In this document: positions 28,504 to 37,478 of the stretch, piece by piece | How the letters are laid out: each line of letters begins with the position of its first letter | How positions within the stretch are numbered: position 1 is the stretch's first letter | Position numbers and translations under genes: made by a program | The notes under the pieces: model-generated | Databases searched by the model: none | What the model saw: only the letters and a program-made list of their open reading frames with translations | Told to the model about the DNA's origin: nothing | Assembly (NCBI GenBank): GCA_047602465.1 | Contig: JASGHF010000001.1 | Span: 62,001-126,000, forward strand | Direction of reading: 5' to 3' | DNA: 64,000 bases | Source: JADZAI01 sp047602465 | GTDB taxonomy: Bacteria; Pseudomonadota; Alphaproteobacteria; Micropepsales; Micropepsaceae

Positions 28504-29406
28504 ATGGAGAGTTTAGATTTCACCGAACTCGCATCGGGCGAGCAGCTAGAGCTGTTCGCGCGCGATTTTCTTGCTGAACTCGGCATGGTGATTGAAACTC
28601 CACCTGGTCGGGGTGCTGATGCGGGACAAGACCTAATCGTCAGCGAGCAATTGAAGGGCCATCTGGCTTCTAGAAAGTTTGTCTGGCTCGTCAGCTGCAA
28701 GAATTTCGCGACGAGCGGATCATCCGTTGGCGTCAACGACGAGCAGAATATTCTCGAGAGGCTCGCTCAACACAAAGCGGATGGCTTCTTGGGTATCTAC
28801 GCGACCATTCCAAGCGCTGCTCTGGTAACCCGGCTATCTGCGCTCGTTAGCGAAGAAAAAATAGTTCGATACGAGATATTCGACGCCGCGAAGATTACGG
28901 CAGCAGCGCACGAAGGTGGCATGTCGAAAATAATCTCGCGATTTTTTCCCATCAGCTACGCAAAGTCGCGTCCAATTCAAAAGTTGTTCGACAAATACGA
29001 ACCGATCGAATGTGCAAACTGCGGTGTCGACCTACTTCTTAAAAGCGTAACTGACCCGTACTCAGGGATATTGGTCGTTGCGATGGGCTACGAAGCCGAC
29101 GCGCAAATTGAGAATGTCTATGTATGTTGCAAAGGCGACTGCGACAGAGCGTTGGCTGCGGTTGAGCGTTCGCGAGATCGCATGACGGCTTGGGAGGATA
29201 TTGGCGACCTTGTTTGTCCGCTTGGATTTATCAGGAACGTACTCGCCTATGCCAATAGGCTTCAGAGCGGGAGCACTAAGATTTCCGCAGAGGCGCATCG
29301 GTCGATGGCCAATATCTATGCTAAGCTAGCCCAGAGAACTCTCCGAGAGAGCAATTCGGAGGATGGAAAACGGGTTTCGGATTTGATCTCGCTAGAGGGA
29401 ATGTAG
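28504..29406 (+). CDS. Orphan restriction-endonuclease-like (Mrr_cat-type) protein with zinc-ribbon-like segment
   Basis: A 300-residue protein. Residues 12-70 read like an Mrr-type PD-(D/E)xK nuclease domain: an LELFARDFLAELG helix, Asp39 and Asp43 in GADAGQDLIV, then VWLVSCKN with Lys66. The usual Glu/Gln two residues before that Lys is Ser64. A second segment has Cys170, Cys173 and Cys208, 209, 213, a likely zinc site. G+C is visibly lower than in the neighbours (some 60-base lines near 42%) and codons such as TTA and ATA appear, which suggests transfer. It starts 10 bases after pccB. No methylase is adjacent, so a restriction role is not shown. Confidence 0.72.
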   Translation: MESLDFTELASGEQLELFARDFLAELGMVIETPPGRGADAGQDLIVSEQLKGHLASRKFVWLVSCKNFATSGSSVGVNDEQNILERLAQHKADGFLGIYATIPSAALVTRLSALVSEEKIVRYEIFDAAKITAAAHEGGMSKIISRFFPISYAKSRPIQKLFDKYEPIECANCGVDLLLKSVTDPYSGILVVAMGYEADAQIENVYVCCKGDCDRALAAVERSRDRMTAWEDIGDLVCPLGFIRNVLAYANRLQSGSTKISAEAHRSMANIYAKLAQRTLRESNSEDGKRVSDLISLEGM

Positions 29407-29527
29407 AGACATCGAAGGCAGGTATTCCACTTGCTAAAGGCAACAATGACTTGGCCAATCGTTGACCTTGGTCATTCAATGACGAGACATTTGCCGAGGT
29501 CGTGAACCACCGTATCTGCGCACTGTT

Positions 29528-31471
29528 CTAAAGCCCCTTCACCGGGTCTGGATGATTATCGATCCGCATCTGGAACAGGAAATAGGTCGGCGAGCAGTAG
29601 CCGTTGCCTTTCACCCGCTCCACCTTGGCGAGGTTCGGCGGCAGCTCCTGGCACATGAAGTCGTCGCGGCAATAGCGGTCGCCGCCGCAGGTCTGGCGGT
29701 TGCCGCGCACCACGGCGTCCTCAAGGCACGACGCGAAATCGCCTGACGCGACGCACAGATCGAACGCCTTGCCGCCCGCCAGCGCGCAGATCTCATCGGG
29801 CCGGGCGCCCCTGGTGAAATTGGCGAACTCGCGCTCCGGCCCCGTGCATTGGCGATAGCTCGCGCCGCCCGGCACGCCCAGCTTCGGCGGCCGGCAGGCA
29901 TGGGTTTTCGGGTTCACCTTTTTGGCGAAGCTGTTCAGCGTTTCGCCGATCCTGAATTTGTCGTTGTAGGGCTGATCCCCGTCGCGGATTTCGCCCGCCA
30001 GGCACAGCTGCCCCGAATAGGCGCCATCGTCGGTGGGCCGCAGGCACTGGCCCATCACCAGTCCCAGCCTGGCGTTGGTCGCGACGGTGGTGCAGACCGT
30101 CGTCGCATCGCAGCTCCACGCCTGCAGATCGTCCGCCGCGACATCGGGAATGCACGCCATCCCCGGACGCGCCGCCTGATACACCGGCTCCGCGCCGCTC
30201 CAGTCGGCCGGCGGTGCGTTGGGCAGCGGGCGGAAGGGATCGGGCGCATCGCCCTTCAGCAGCGCGGCCATATAGGCGGCACGGCGCGGCTGCTCGGCGG
30301 CGAAGTGCGGGGAATGCCCGATCGTCACCTTGTTGAGCGGCGAGGTCTCGCTGTCGTCGAGGCCGAAGAAGTGGAAACCCGCCGTCCCGTTCGACTGATG
30401 ACAGCCCATGCATGAGAGCTGATCCAGCCGTTCCACGAGGCCGCGCGTGGTTTTCAGCACGCGGAATCCGGTCGCTTCGACGCCGTTGAAATCGTCGCCG
30501 TCCAGAAGCACGGCGAAAGGCCGGTTGGCGGTGCGCAGAGGCCCATAGGTCGAGTAGGAGAGGGCCTTCTCGGCCAGAAATTTGTCCGGCAGCACCAGCG
30601 TGCCTTCATCGATCTCCGGCGCGTGGCCACGCAGATACGCGACGAGTTCGGCCTTCAGGGCGGGGTCGGCGCCCAGGCGCGCAATATCGGGCGTGTTCTC
30701 AAGCGGCTTGGGCGAGAGGGTGAGGGCGCCCGCCTCGCGCGAGGGCTGGAAGACGCGCATCAGATAGACGGCCTGTCCGCCGAACTCCGTTTCGAGGCCC
30801 GACGGGAAGCGCACGATCTGGACGTTGATCTCGACCTGCTTCAACCGCACGTGGCTGAGCGGTCCGGCCAGCAGCCATGCGGCGGCATCGGCTGTTTCGC
30901 CGGCTGGAACCCAGGCCGCCGCCGTCGTCTGGCAGTCGCCAAGCTGTTCCAGCACGATGTTGATCGAGACCGGCAGGCGGGAGGCGTAGATGCGCCCCTT
31001 CTTGGTGCCGGCGAAGCGATACGCCAGGCGGTAGATGAGGCGGATTTCGCCGCAGGTGCCGGCCGCCTGCCCGAAGTCGCGGCGGTCGATCCGGTTGACC
31101 ACGCCGACAAGGCGAAAGCGGGCGAGCGGCGAGGCCAGCCAGCGCATGTCCATCACGCGGCCGATATTATCCGCCGTCACCTCGCGCAAAGGCCGCCCAT
31201 TGGCCTTCATCTCGGCCCGCAGTTCTGCGGTGTCCGCCGCAATCGCCGCGCTCAGCGTGCGATAAGGCGCGCTGGCGGCGGTCAGTTCCGCCGTCGTCGC
31301 TGCGCCCGCTGCGCCCAGAATATCGCCCAGCGCATAGCCATTTGCCTCCAGCGTGGCGAGCGCCGGCAGGTCGTCGATCGCCAGCACCGGTTCACCGGCG
31401 GGCAGGGCGCGCGCCGGGGCCGCCAGCCAAGCCGCCGCCGCCAAAACCGCCAGGAATCGCGCCGCCCCCAT
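29528..31471 (-). CDS. Large secreted protein with one CxxCH motif and cysteine-rich C-terminus
   Basis: A 647-residue protein with a signal peptide (residues 1-23, ending APARA). A single heme-type motif CMGCH begins at Cys354, within LSCMGCHQSNGTAGFHFFG. The last 220 residues hold many cysteines (for example CGGDRYCRDDFMC), likely disulfides in the periplasm. The region before the CxxCH looks globular and has the stretch LVGVVNRIDRRDFGQAAGTCGEIRLIY. I do not recognise the family. A role in periplasmic electron transfer or as an outer-surface enzyme is a guess. It diverges from pccA by 117 bases. Confidence 0.72.
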   Translation of the reverse strand: MGAARFLAVLAAAAWLAAPARALPAGEPVLAIDDLPALATLEANGYALGDILGAAGAATTAELTAASAPYRTLSAAIAADTAELRAEMKANGRPLREVTADNIGRVMDMRWLASPLARFRLVGVVNRIDRRDFGQAAGTCGEIRLIYRLAYRFAGTKKGRIYASRLPVSINIVLEQLGDCQTTAAAWVPAGETADAAAWLLAGPLSHVRLKQVEINVQIVRFPSGLETEFGGQAVYLMRVFQPSREAGALTLSPKPLENTPDIARLGADPALKAELVAYLRGHAPEIDEGTLVLPDKFLAEKALSYSTYGPLRTANRPFAVLLDGDDFNGVEATGFRVLKTTRGLVERLDQLSCMGCHQSNGTAGFHFFGLDDSETSPLNKVTIGHSPHFAAEQPRRAAYMAALLKGDAPDPFRPLPNAPPADWSGAEPVYQAARPGMACIPDVAADDLQAWSCDATTVCTTVATNARLGLVMGQCLRPTDDGAYSGQLCLAGEIRDGDQPYNDKFRIGETLNSFAKKVNPKTHACRPPKLGVPGGASYRQCTGPEREFANFTRGARPDEICALAGGKAFDLCVASGDFASCLEDAVVRGNRQTCGGDRYCRDDFMCQELPPNLAKVERVKGNGYCSPTYFLFQMRIDNHPDPVKGL

Positions 31472-31588
31472 GGGCGCACGCTAACATCCCATTCCCTTCA
31501 CGTAAGGCCGCCAAAACCCCTTAGACAGCGGCCCCCCATCTGCTATGCGATCCCGTCACAAAATTGCGTCTAGGGGCTGCACCGGCTC

Positions 31589-33613
31589 ATGTTCAAAAAG
31601 ATCCTGATCGCCAACCGCGGCGAGATCGCCTGCCGCGTCATCAAGACCGCCCGCCGCATGGGCATCAAGACGGTCGCCGTCTATTCGGACGCCGACCGCG
31701 ATGCGCTCCATGTCTCGATGGCGGATGAAGCCGTCCATATCGGCCCGCCGCCTGCGGCGCAGTCATATCTGGTCATCGAGAAAATCATCGACGCCTGCAA
31801 ACGGACGGGCGCCGAGGCCGTGCATCCCGGCTATGGCTTCCTGTCGGAGCGCACGGCGTTCGCCGATGCGCTCAAGGAGAACGGCATCGCGTTCCTGGGG
31901 CCGAACCCCAAGGCGATCTTCGCCATGGGCGACAAGATCGAATCCAAGAAGCTCGCCTCCGCCGCGAAGGTGAACACGGTCCCCGGCTATATCGGCGAGA
32001 TCGACGGCGTCGAACACGCCGCCAAGATCGCGGCTGACATCGGCTATCCGGTGATGGTGAAGGCTTCGGCGGGCGGCGGCGGCAAGGGCCTGCGCGTCTG
32101 CAATTCGGCCGAAGAACTCGCGCAGGCGATCCTGTCGTCCCAGAACGAAGCCCGCGCCTCCTTCGGCGACGACCGCATCTTCATCGAGAAATTCGTCACC
32201 GAGCCGCGTCATATCGAAATTCAGGTGCTGGGCGACAAGCACGGCAACTGCATCTACCTGAACGAGCGCGAATGCTCGATCCAGCGCCGCCACCAGAAGG
32301 TGATCGAAGAGGCCCCGTCGCCGTTCCTCGACGAGGCCACCCGCAAGGCGATGGGCGAACAGGCCGTCGCGCTGGCCAAGGCGGTCGGTTACGACAGCGC
32401 CGGCACGGTGGAGTTCATCGTCGACGGGAAACGGAATTTCTACTTCTTGGAAATGAATACCCGTCTGCAGGTGGAGCATCCGGTGACGGAGCTGATCACC
32501 GGCATCGACCTCGTCGAACAGATGATCCGCGTCGGCTATGGCGAGACGCTGGCGATCAGGCAGTCGGACGTGAAGATCGACGGCTGGGCGATGGAAAGCC
32601 GCATCTATGCGGAAGACCCGTACCGCAACTTCCTCCCCTCGATCGGCCGTCTGGTGAAGTATCGCCCGCCCGCCGAAGGCCATTCGGGCAAGGGTCTCAT
32701 CCGCAACGACACCGGCGTCTATGAAGGCGGCGAGATCTCGATGTTCTACGACCCGATGATCGCCAAGCTCTGCACCCATGCGCCCACGCGCGATGCCGCC
32801 ATCGCCCTGATGGCCGATGCGCTCGACGCCTTCTACATCGAAGGCATCCAGCAGAACGTGCCGTTCCTGCAGGCCGTGATGGGCCACGAGCGCTTCATCT
32901 CCGGCAACATCACGACCGGCTTCATCGCCGAGGAATTCCCGGAAGGCTTCCATGGCGTCGAGCTGCCTCACGATGCGGCCGAAAAGCTCGCTGCCGTCGC
33001 TGTGTTCGCCCACGCGCGCGACAATGCCCGGGCGCGTGAAGTTTCCGGCCGTATCCACCCCAACACGGCCTATCCGCCGGAATGGGTGGTCAATCTCGCC
33101 GGACAGGATCACGCCTTGTCGGTCTGGCTCAGCGCCGATCCGCTGGGGCCGGCAACGTTCCGCTTCCATGACGCCGGAAAGGGCGGGTTCCGCGATACGG
33201 TGATCGTGGAAAGCGCCTGGACGCCGGGCCAGAACGTGTTTCACGGCCTGATCGACGACAAGCCGTTCGTGGCGCAGATCGTGAAGACTGTTGAAGGCTA
33301 TCGCCTGTGGCATCGCGGCGCGTCCGTCTTCGCCAAGGTGATGACGCCGCGCGCCGCCGAGCTGGCGCACCACATGATCGAACGTGTGGCGCCGGACACG
33401 TCCAAATTCCTGCTCTGCCCGATGCCCGGTCTGGTCGTTTCGATCAATGTGACCGAGGGTCAGGAAGTGAAAGCCGGCGAGCCGCTGGCCGTCGTCGAGG
33501 CGATGAAGATGGAGAACGTCCTGCGCGCCGAAAAAGACGGCACGGTGTCCAAGGTCAACGCCAGCAAGGGCGACAGCCTGGCCGTCGACGCAGTGATCCT
33601 GGAATTCGCCTAG
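31589..33613 (+). CDS. pccA: Propionyl-CoA carboxylase alpha subunit (biotin carboxylase plus carrier)
   Basis: A 674-residue subunit that carboxylates its own biotin with ATP and bicarbonate. Order: biotin carboxylase N-domain (KKILIANRGEIACRV), ATP-grasp with the GGGGKGLRV loop near 166-174, the EMNTRLQVEHPVTE active site, the PCC-type BT linker (about 460-590), and the biotinyl domain with the EAMKM site at Lys640. The presence of the BT region and C-terminal fit favours PCC over acetyl-CoA carboxylase. The TAG stop overlaps the stop of the convergent histidine kinase gene in a shared CTAG. Confidence 0.93.
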   Translation: MFKKILIANRGEIACRVIKTARRMGIKTVAVYSDADRDALHVSMADEAVHIGPPPAAQSYLVIEKIIDACKRTGAEAVHPGYGFLSERTAFADALKENGIAFLGPNPKAIFAMGDKIESKKLASAAKVNTVPGYIGEIDGVEHAAKIAADIGYPVMVKASAGGGGKGLRVCNSAEELAQAILSSQNEARASFGDDRIFIEKFVTEPRHIEIQVLGDKHGNCIYLNERECSIQRRHQKVIEEAPSPFLDEATRKAMGEQAVALAKAVGYDSAGTVEFIVDGKRNFYFLEMNTRLQVEHPVTELITGIDLVEQMIRVGYGETLAIRQSDVKIDGWAMESRIYAEDPYRNFLPSIGRLVKYRPPAEGHSGKGLIRNDTGVYEGGEISMFYDPMIAKLCTHAPTRDAAIALMADALDAFYIEGIQQNVPFLQAVMGHERFISGNITTGFIAEEFPEGFHGVELPHDAAEKLAAVAVFAHARDNARAREVSGRIHPNTAYPPEWVVNLAGQDHALSVWLSADPLGPATFRFHDAGKGGFRDTVIVESAWTPGQNVFHGLIDDKPFVAQIVKTVEGYRLWHRGASVFAKVMTPRAAELAHHMIERVAPDTSKFLLCPMPGLVVSINVTEGQEVKAGEPLAVVEAMKMENVLRAEKDGTVSKVNASKGDSLAVDAVILEFA

Positions 33614-35145
33614 GCGGCCCGCCGCGCCCCGGCGGCGTCCGGCGCGCGCCTGAAGGTCGCTGTCACGCGCGTGCCGTGTCCGACCTCGCTCTCGATGCTC
33701 AGGCGGCCGCCCGCATGGGCGATGATCGTGGTGACGATCGAAAGGCCGAGGCCCGTTCCGCCCTGCTTGCGGGCATAGACATCGTCCACCTGCTCGAAGG
33801 GGCGGGTGATGCGGCCGAGATGTTCGGGCGCAATGCCAATGCCGGTATCGCTGACGACGAGATCGACCTCGGCGCCGGTGGCGCTCGGGGTGGCCGTCAC
33901 GCGGATATGGCCCTGCTCGGTGTATTTGATCGCATTGCCCACCAGATTGATGACGATCTGGCGCAGCGCCTTGTCCGTGCAGAGAACGCGCAGGCCGCCG
34001 GTGGGATTGGCGTGCAGACGCAGCCCTTTCCGGGCCGCCTGCTGCTTCAGCATGCGGATCGTGTCGTCGATCGTGTCCTCCAGAAGCACCGCGTCGTTCA
34101 GCGTGACGCCTTCGGAGGCTTCGTAGCGCGACAGGATCAGGACATCCTCGATGAGGCCCAGAAGATGCGAAGCGCTGTTGTGGATGTCGCCGACATATTC
34201 GTCGTATTTCGGATGCCCCAGCGGGCCGAAGGTGCGTGACTTCATGAGGTCCGAGAAGCCGATGACGGCGTTCAGGGGCGTGCGGAACTCATGGCTCAGA
34301 TTGGCGAAGAGCAGGCTCTTGGCGCGATCCGCCTTCTCCAGGACCTGGTTCGCAAGCGCCGCGTTCGCCGCCCGGCGATAGGCCCGCAGCGTGACGATCG
34401 CGAGCAGCGCCAGAACGACCGCGACCGCGATCACGACGCCGCCGATCCAGGGGCCGAGCTGCTCCAGCATCTTCTGCGCGGGGCCTGACACCTGCCAGGT
34501 GAGATAGCCGGTGATGTGGCCGTGAGGATCGGCGAGCGGCAGGGACGATGTTTCGCCGTCGGGTTCTTCCTGCGCCAGATCGAGATTGGCGAGGCCGTAA
34601 TCTTCGGAAAGCCGCGCCATGACCGCGCGCTCGATGCGCGTGAAGACGATGACCGTGATCGGATCGCCTTCGTCGTCCGGATTGGTCACGCGTGCTGCGG
34701 CCGTGGCGTAGGTCTGCCCATAGGCGCGCAGAAAGCCGCGCAGCACTTCGCCGTTTCCTGAAGCAACCTGCTTCGCCATCGCCTTGACGGCGGGGGTGCG
34801 CGCGACGCCGCCCGGCGTGTCGATGGCGGCATAGGTCTGCAGCGGACGCCCGGCGGCGTCGGTCACGATGATCGCGTTCACCCGCACCGCCGACCGCATG
34901 GATTCGCCCACTGCCGCCAGGCCGCCCAGTCCCTGCGCATCCGCCAGGATCGCGATGGCGCGCACGTCCTCTTCGGCGTCCGCCAGCAGGCGCTCTTTCA
35001 GCGCATCCGCCAGAACGTCGTCTTCCTGCTGCAGAGCGCGGTCGATGTCGGACGAGACGCGGCTGGCGGGCACATAGATCGCTGCGAACCCGCCCAGCAG
35101 GGCGAGCGCGGCGAGGCCCAGGGCGACGCGGCTTTGGACGATCAT
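33610..35145 (-). CDS. Orphan sensor histidine kinase
   Basis: A 511-residue membrane kinase. TM1 is near 7-25 and TM2 near 233-254, with a periplasmic sensor region of about 200 residues between (CHASE4-like by arrangement, not proven). The HisKA H-box SHEFRTPLNAVIGFSD contains His285. The HATPase domain has the N-box (LVGNAIKYT), DTGIGI and GGTGLGLSIV. No response-regulator gene is next to it, so its partner must lie elsewhere. The upstream gap to the next reverse-strand gene is 98 bases. Confidence 0.88.
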   Translation of the reverse strand: MIVQSRVALGLAALALLGGFAAIYVPASRVSSDIDRALQQEDDVLADALKERLLADAEEDVRAIAILADAQGLGGLAAVGESMRSAVRVNAIIVTDAAGRPLQTYAAIDTPGGVARTPAVKAMAKQVASGNGEVLRGFLRAYGQTYATAAARVTNPDDEGDPITVIVFTRIERAVMARLSEDYGLANLDLAQEEPDGETSSLPLADPHGHITGYLTWQVSGPAQKMLEQLGPWIGGVVIAVAVVLALLAIVTLRAYRRAANAALANQVLEKADRAKSLLFANLSHEFRTPLNAVIGFSDLMKSRTFGPLGHPKYDEYVGDIHNSASHLLGLIEDVLILSRYEASEGVTLNDAVLLEDTIDDTIRMLKQQAARKGLRLHANPTGGLRVLCTDKALRQIVINLVGNAIKYTEQGHIRVTATPSATGAEVDLVVSDTGIGIAPEHLGRITRPFEQVDDVYARKQGGTGLGLSIVTTIIAHAGGRLSIESEVGHGTRVTATFRRAPDAAGARRAA

Positions 35146-35243
35146 GTCCGGACCTTAGGCGCGCGCTCGTGAAACGGGGGTTAGGATTTCGTTCAGAAAT
35201 CCTTGCGCGGAAAGGCGAAAACTTTAGCGAAAGTCGAACGGAT

Positions 35244-35729
35244 CTAGGGCTGCTGGCGCCTGTATGTCCATTCCATCGCCCGTGTCCGGCCCTCGCTCAC
35301 GCCTTCGATCCGGGCCTTCAGCACGTCCATGTCGCCGTCGATCTCGTATGTGATGCGCTGGGGGAAATCGTGATCTTCGTTCTCGAAGGTCGCGATGCCG
35401 TTGTCGGACTCTTTCAGACGGAACTCGGTCGGCGCTTCGGGGCCGGGCCTGGCGATGAAGACCAGCGTGCCGCCGCTTTCGACGATGCTCATGAACTCGG
35501 TCGAAGTCTGGAACCCGGGCTTGTCGGAATGCGTAATCGAAACGCCTGCCATCACGCCGCCGATGGGGCCGACCCAGTGTTCTTCCGTGGTGATCCCGTC
35601 GATGGTCTGCGACCAGGCGCCGGTCAGAAATCCCATCTGCCGGATGTTCGGCATATGCTCGTCGTCGTCGTCGGCGAGCGCCGGGCCGGCGCACGCGACA
35701 AGCGCGGCGGCAAGGACGAGCGTCCGCAT
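35244..35729 (-). CDS. Secreted protein, DUF6265-like
   Basis: A 161-residue protein with a signal peptide (MRTLVLAAALVACAGPALA). The mature part reads as a lipocalin-like beta fold: MGFLTGAWSQ, EEHWVGPIGGVMAGVSITHSD and FPQRITYEIDGD, similar in style to DUF6265 proteins. No enzymatic function is known for that family. It lies seven bases after the VOC gene and is probably co-transcribed with it. Confidence 0.65.
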   Translation of the reverse strand: MRTLVLAAALVACAGPALADDDDEHMPNIRQMGFLTGAWSQTIDGITTEEHWVGPIGGVMAGVSITHSDKPGFQTSTEFMSIVESGGTLVFIARPGPEAPTEFRLKESDNGIATFENEDHDFPQRITYEIDGDMDVLKARIEGVSEGRTRAMEWTYRRQQP

Positions 35730-35736
35730 GGCATGC

Positions 35737-36393
35737 CTACCGTTTCATGTTGCGCTGGGAGCGGCCTTTAAGCGCGGCATCACGCGCCTTGGCGGCGGCC
35801 AGATCACGCTTCGCCCGCGTGCCGGCTTTCAGGCCCGGCGTCTTCTTCGCCTTTTTGATCGCCGCCTTCATCGGCTTCGCCTTGGGCGAACGCTTGGCGA
35901 GCGGCTTCACAGCCTTGGCGGGTTTGGCAGGTTTCGGCGCCGGCTTTGCGGACGCCTTGCCCTTCACGGCGGGCTTGGGCTTCGCCTTGGGCTTTGCAGC
36001 CTTCACAGGCCTGGCCGCTTCAGGCCGGGGATATGGCTGCATCAGAGCGAATTGCGCTCCGGCCGGGTCTTCGGCGAGGAACCAGCGCCCGGTTCCCGGC
36101 ACCTCCATCACATGCGTCAGCGCCTTGCCGCCGAGATCGGCGATGCGTGCATGGTCGCGGTCGACATCGTCGGTGGCGAGGTAGACGAGCCAGCGCGTCG
36201 GCTCGTTCTCCAGGCCCGGCCCGCCGGTCTGGATCAGGCCCGCATGGCCCTGACCGTCTTTCTGGAAGAGATAGTACATGCCGCCGGGCAGAGGCATCTC
36301 GGTGACGCCCCAGCCGAAGAGATGGCCGTAAAAGGTCTGCGCGCGGTGGACATCGGGCGTGTTCAGCTCGTGCCACATCCAGGTGCCGTTCAT
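35737..36393 (-). CDS. VOC (glyoxalase/bleomycin-resistance) protein with histone-H1-like tail
   Basis: A 218-residue two-part protein. Residues 1-122 are a vicinal-oxygen-chelate domain (FYGHLFGWGVTEMPLPGGMY, EVPGTGRWFLAEDPAGAQFALMQP). Residues about 128-218 are a Lys/Ala/Pro-rich tail of the histone-H1 type with repeated AKP and KPK units, net strongly basic. The join is seamless in one frame. The domain alone cannot be given a substrate; the tail suggests nucleic-acid or polyanion binding. It lies between lipB and a DUF6265-like gene on the same strand. Confidence 0.78.
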   Translation of the reverse strand: MNGTWMWHELNTPDVHRAQTFYGHLFGWGVTEMPLPGGMYYLFQKDGQGHAGLIQTGGPGLENEPTRWLVYLATDDVDRDHARIADLGGKALTHVMEVPGTGRWFLAEDPAGAQFALMQPYPRPEAARPVKAAKPKAKPKPAVKGKASAKPAPKPAKPAKAVKPLAKRSPKAKPMKAAIKKAKKTPGLKAGTRAKRDLAAAKARDAALKGRSQRNMKR

Positions 36394-36445
36394 CGAGGCC
36401 TCCGTTGCTGCGAGCTGCCAAGCTCACACCCGGAGCGGCGATGTT

Positions 36446-37090
36446 TCAACCCCCAAAGACGGTTGCGAAACTGTCCTTGAGCGCCGCATCGACGTCAGCC
36501 ATCGAGGCCGGCCGGCCCAATCGCTTCAGGCTGGTCACCCCGTGCTGGCTGATGCCGCACGGCACGATCCCCGCGAAATGCGACAGGTCCGGGTCGACAT
36601 TCAGCGACACGCCGTGAAAGCTGACGCCGCGCCGGATGCGAACGCCCAGGGCTGCGATCTTGTCTTCACAGCCGGTCCGGGGATCGACCACCCATATCCC
36701 GACCCGGCCGTCACGCCGTTCCCCGGTGACGCCGAAGCGGGCGAGGGCGCGGATCAGCCATTCCTCCAGATCGCGGACGAATCGGCGGATGTCGCCGCCC
36801 CGCGCCTTCACGTCCAGCATGGTGTAGCCGACCCGCTGGCCGGGGCCGTGATAGGTGTACTGGCCGCCCCGGCCGGTCGCGTAGACGGGAAAGCCGCCGG
36901 CATCCAGAAGGTCTTGCGCACGGGCGCTGGTGCCTGCGGTGTAGAGCGGCGGATGTTCCAGCAACCACACGGCTTCCGGGGCCGTTCCGTCGGCGATCGC
37001 GGCGGCGCGCGCCTCCATCGCCGCCAGCGCCTCAGGATAGGCGACGGGCGTATCGCTGGTCAGCCATTCGGGGGCGGGGCGGGCAGTCAT
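36446..37090 (-). CDS. lipB: Octanoyl-ACP:protein N-octanoyltransferase
   Basis: LipB, 214 residues, moves octanoyl groups from ACP to lipoyl domains of the E2 and GcvH proteins. The catalytic pair is Lys144 (in CEDKIAALGV) and Cys178 (in GIVPCGI). Other family stretches are LLEHPPLYTAGTSA and RGGQYTYHGPGQRVGY. Length matches the family. It faces away from the FliN-like gene; the two starts are 62 bases apart. Confidence 0.93.
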   Translation of the reverse strand: MTARPAPEWLTSDTPVAYPEALAAMEARAAAIADGTAPEAVWLLEHPPLYTAGTSARAQDLLDAGGFPVYATGRGGQYTYHGPGQRVGYTMLDVKARGGDIRRFVRDLEEWLIRALARFGVTGERRDGRVGIWVVDPRTGCEDKIAALGVRIRRGVSFHGVSLNVDPDLSHFAGIVPCGISQHGVTSLKRLGRPASMADVDAALKDSFATVFGG

Positions 37091-37152
37091 TAACTCTCAA
37101 GTAAGCGTGCGGGCCTAGCGTCGCAACGGGGCAAATCGGGGCGTTTCGCCGT

Positions 37153-37383
37153 ATGGCTGTCGATACCGTCAAGGTCGAGATTTCGGTGGTGCTGGGCAAG
37201 TCGGTGATTCCGATGCACCAGCTTCTCCGCATGGGCCGTGGCGCGGTGATCGAGCTGGACGCCCGCCAGACCGACGAGGTCTGGATCCTCGCCAACGGCC
37301 AGCCTGTCGCACGCGGCGATATCGTGATTCAGGGCGAGAAAATCTGCGTGAACGTCACGCGCATCCTGGCTGCGGCCGCCTGA
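37153..37383 (+). CDS. Stand-alone FliN/SpoA-family protein
   Basis: A 76-residue protein consisting almost only of one SpoA (surface presentation of antigens) domain: VEISVVLGKSVIPMHQLLRM, then GAVIELDARQTDEVWILANG and ARGDIVIQGEKICVNVTRIL. FliN forms the C-ring of the flagellar switch. Normal FliN is longer (about 110-140) with an N-terminal linker; this one lacks it and no flagellar gene is nearby. It could be a true FliN placed apart, or a SpoA relative with another role. The start has only a weak Shine-Dalgarno. Confidence 0.75.
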   Translation: MAVDTVKVEISVVLGKSVIPMHQLLRMGRGAVIELDARQTDEVWILANGQPVARGDIVIQGEKICVNVTRILAAAA

Positions 37384-37416
37384 TCCAACGCCCGGAATTT
37401 CAGGCGAAAACACCGC

Positions 37417-37445
37417 TTCACAAACCCGGAATGGCTGGCTATAAG
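37417..37445 (+). promoter_or_regulatory. Promoter before tRNA-Leu
   Basis: TTCACA (37417-37422) and TATAAG (37440-37445) are spaced 17 bases apart. Transcription would start about 25 bases before the tRNA. The -35 differs from TTGACA at one position. Confidence 0.6.
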
Positions 37446-37478
37446 CCGCGCCCTTGCCCCGCTTTGGGCAACACGCAT

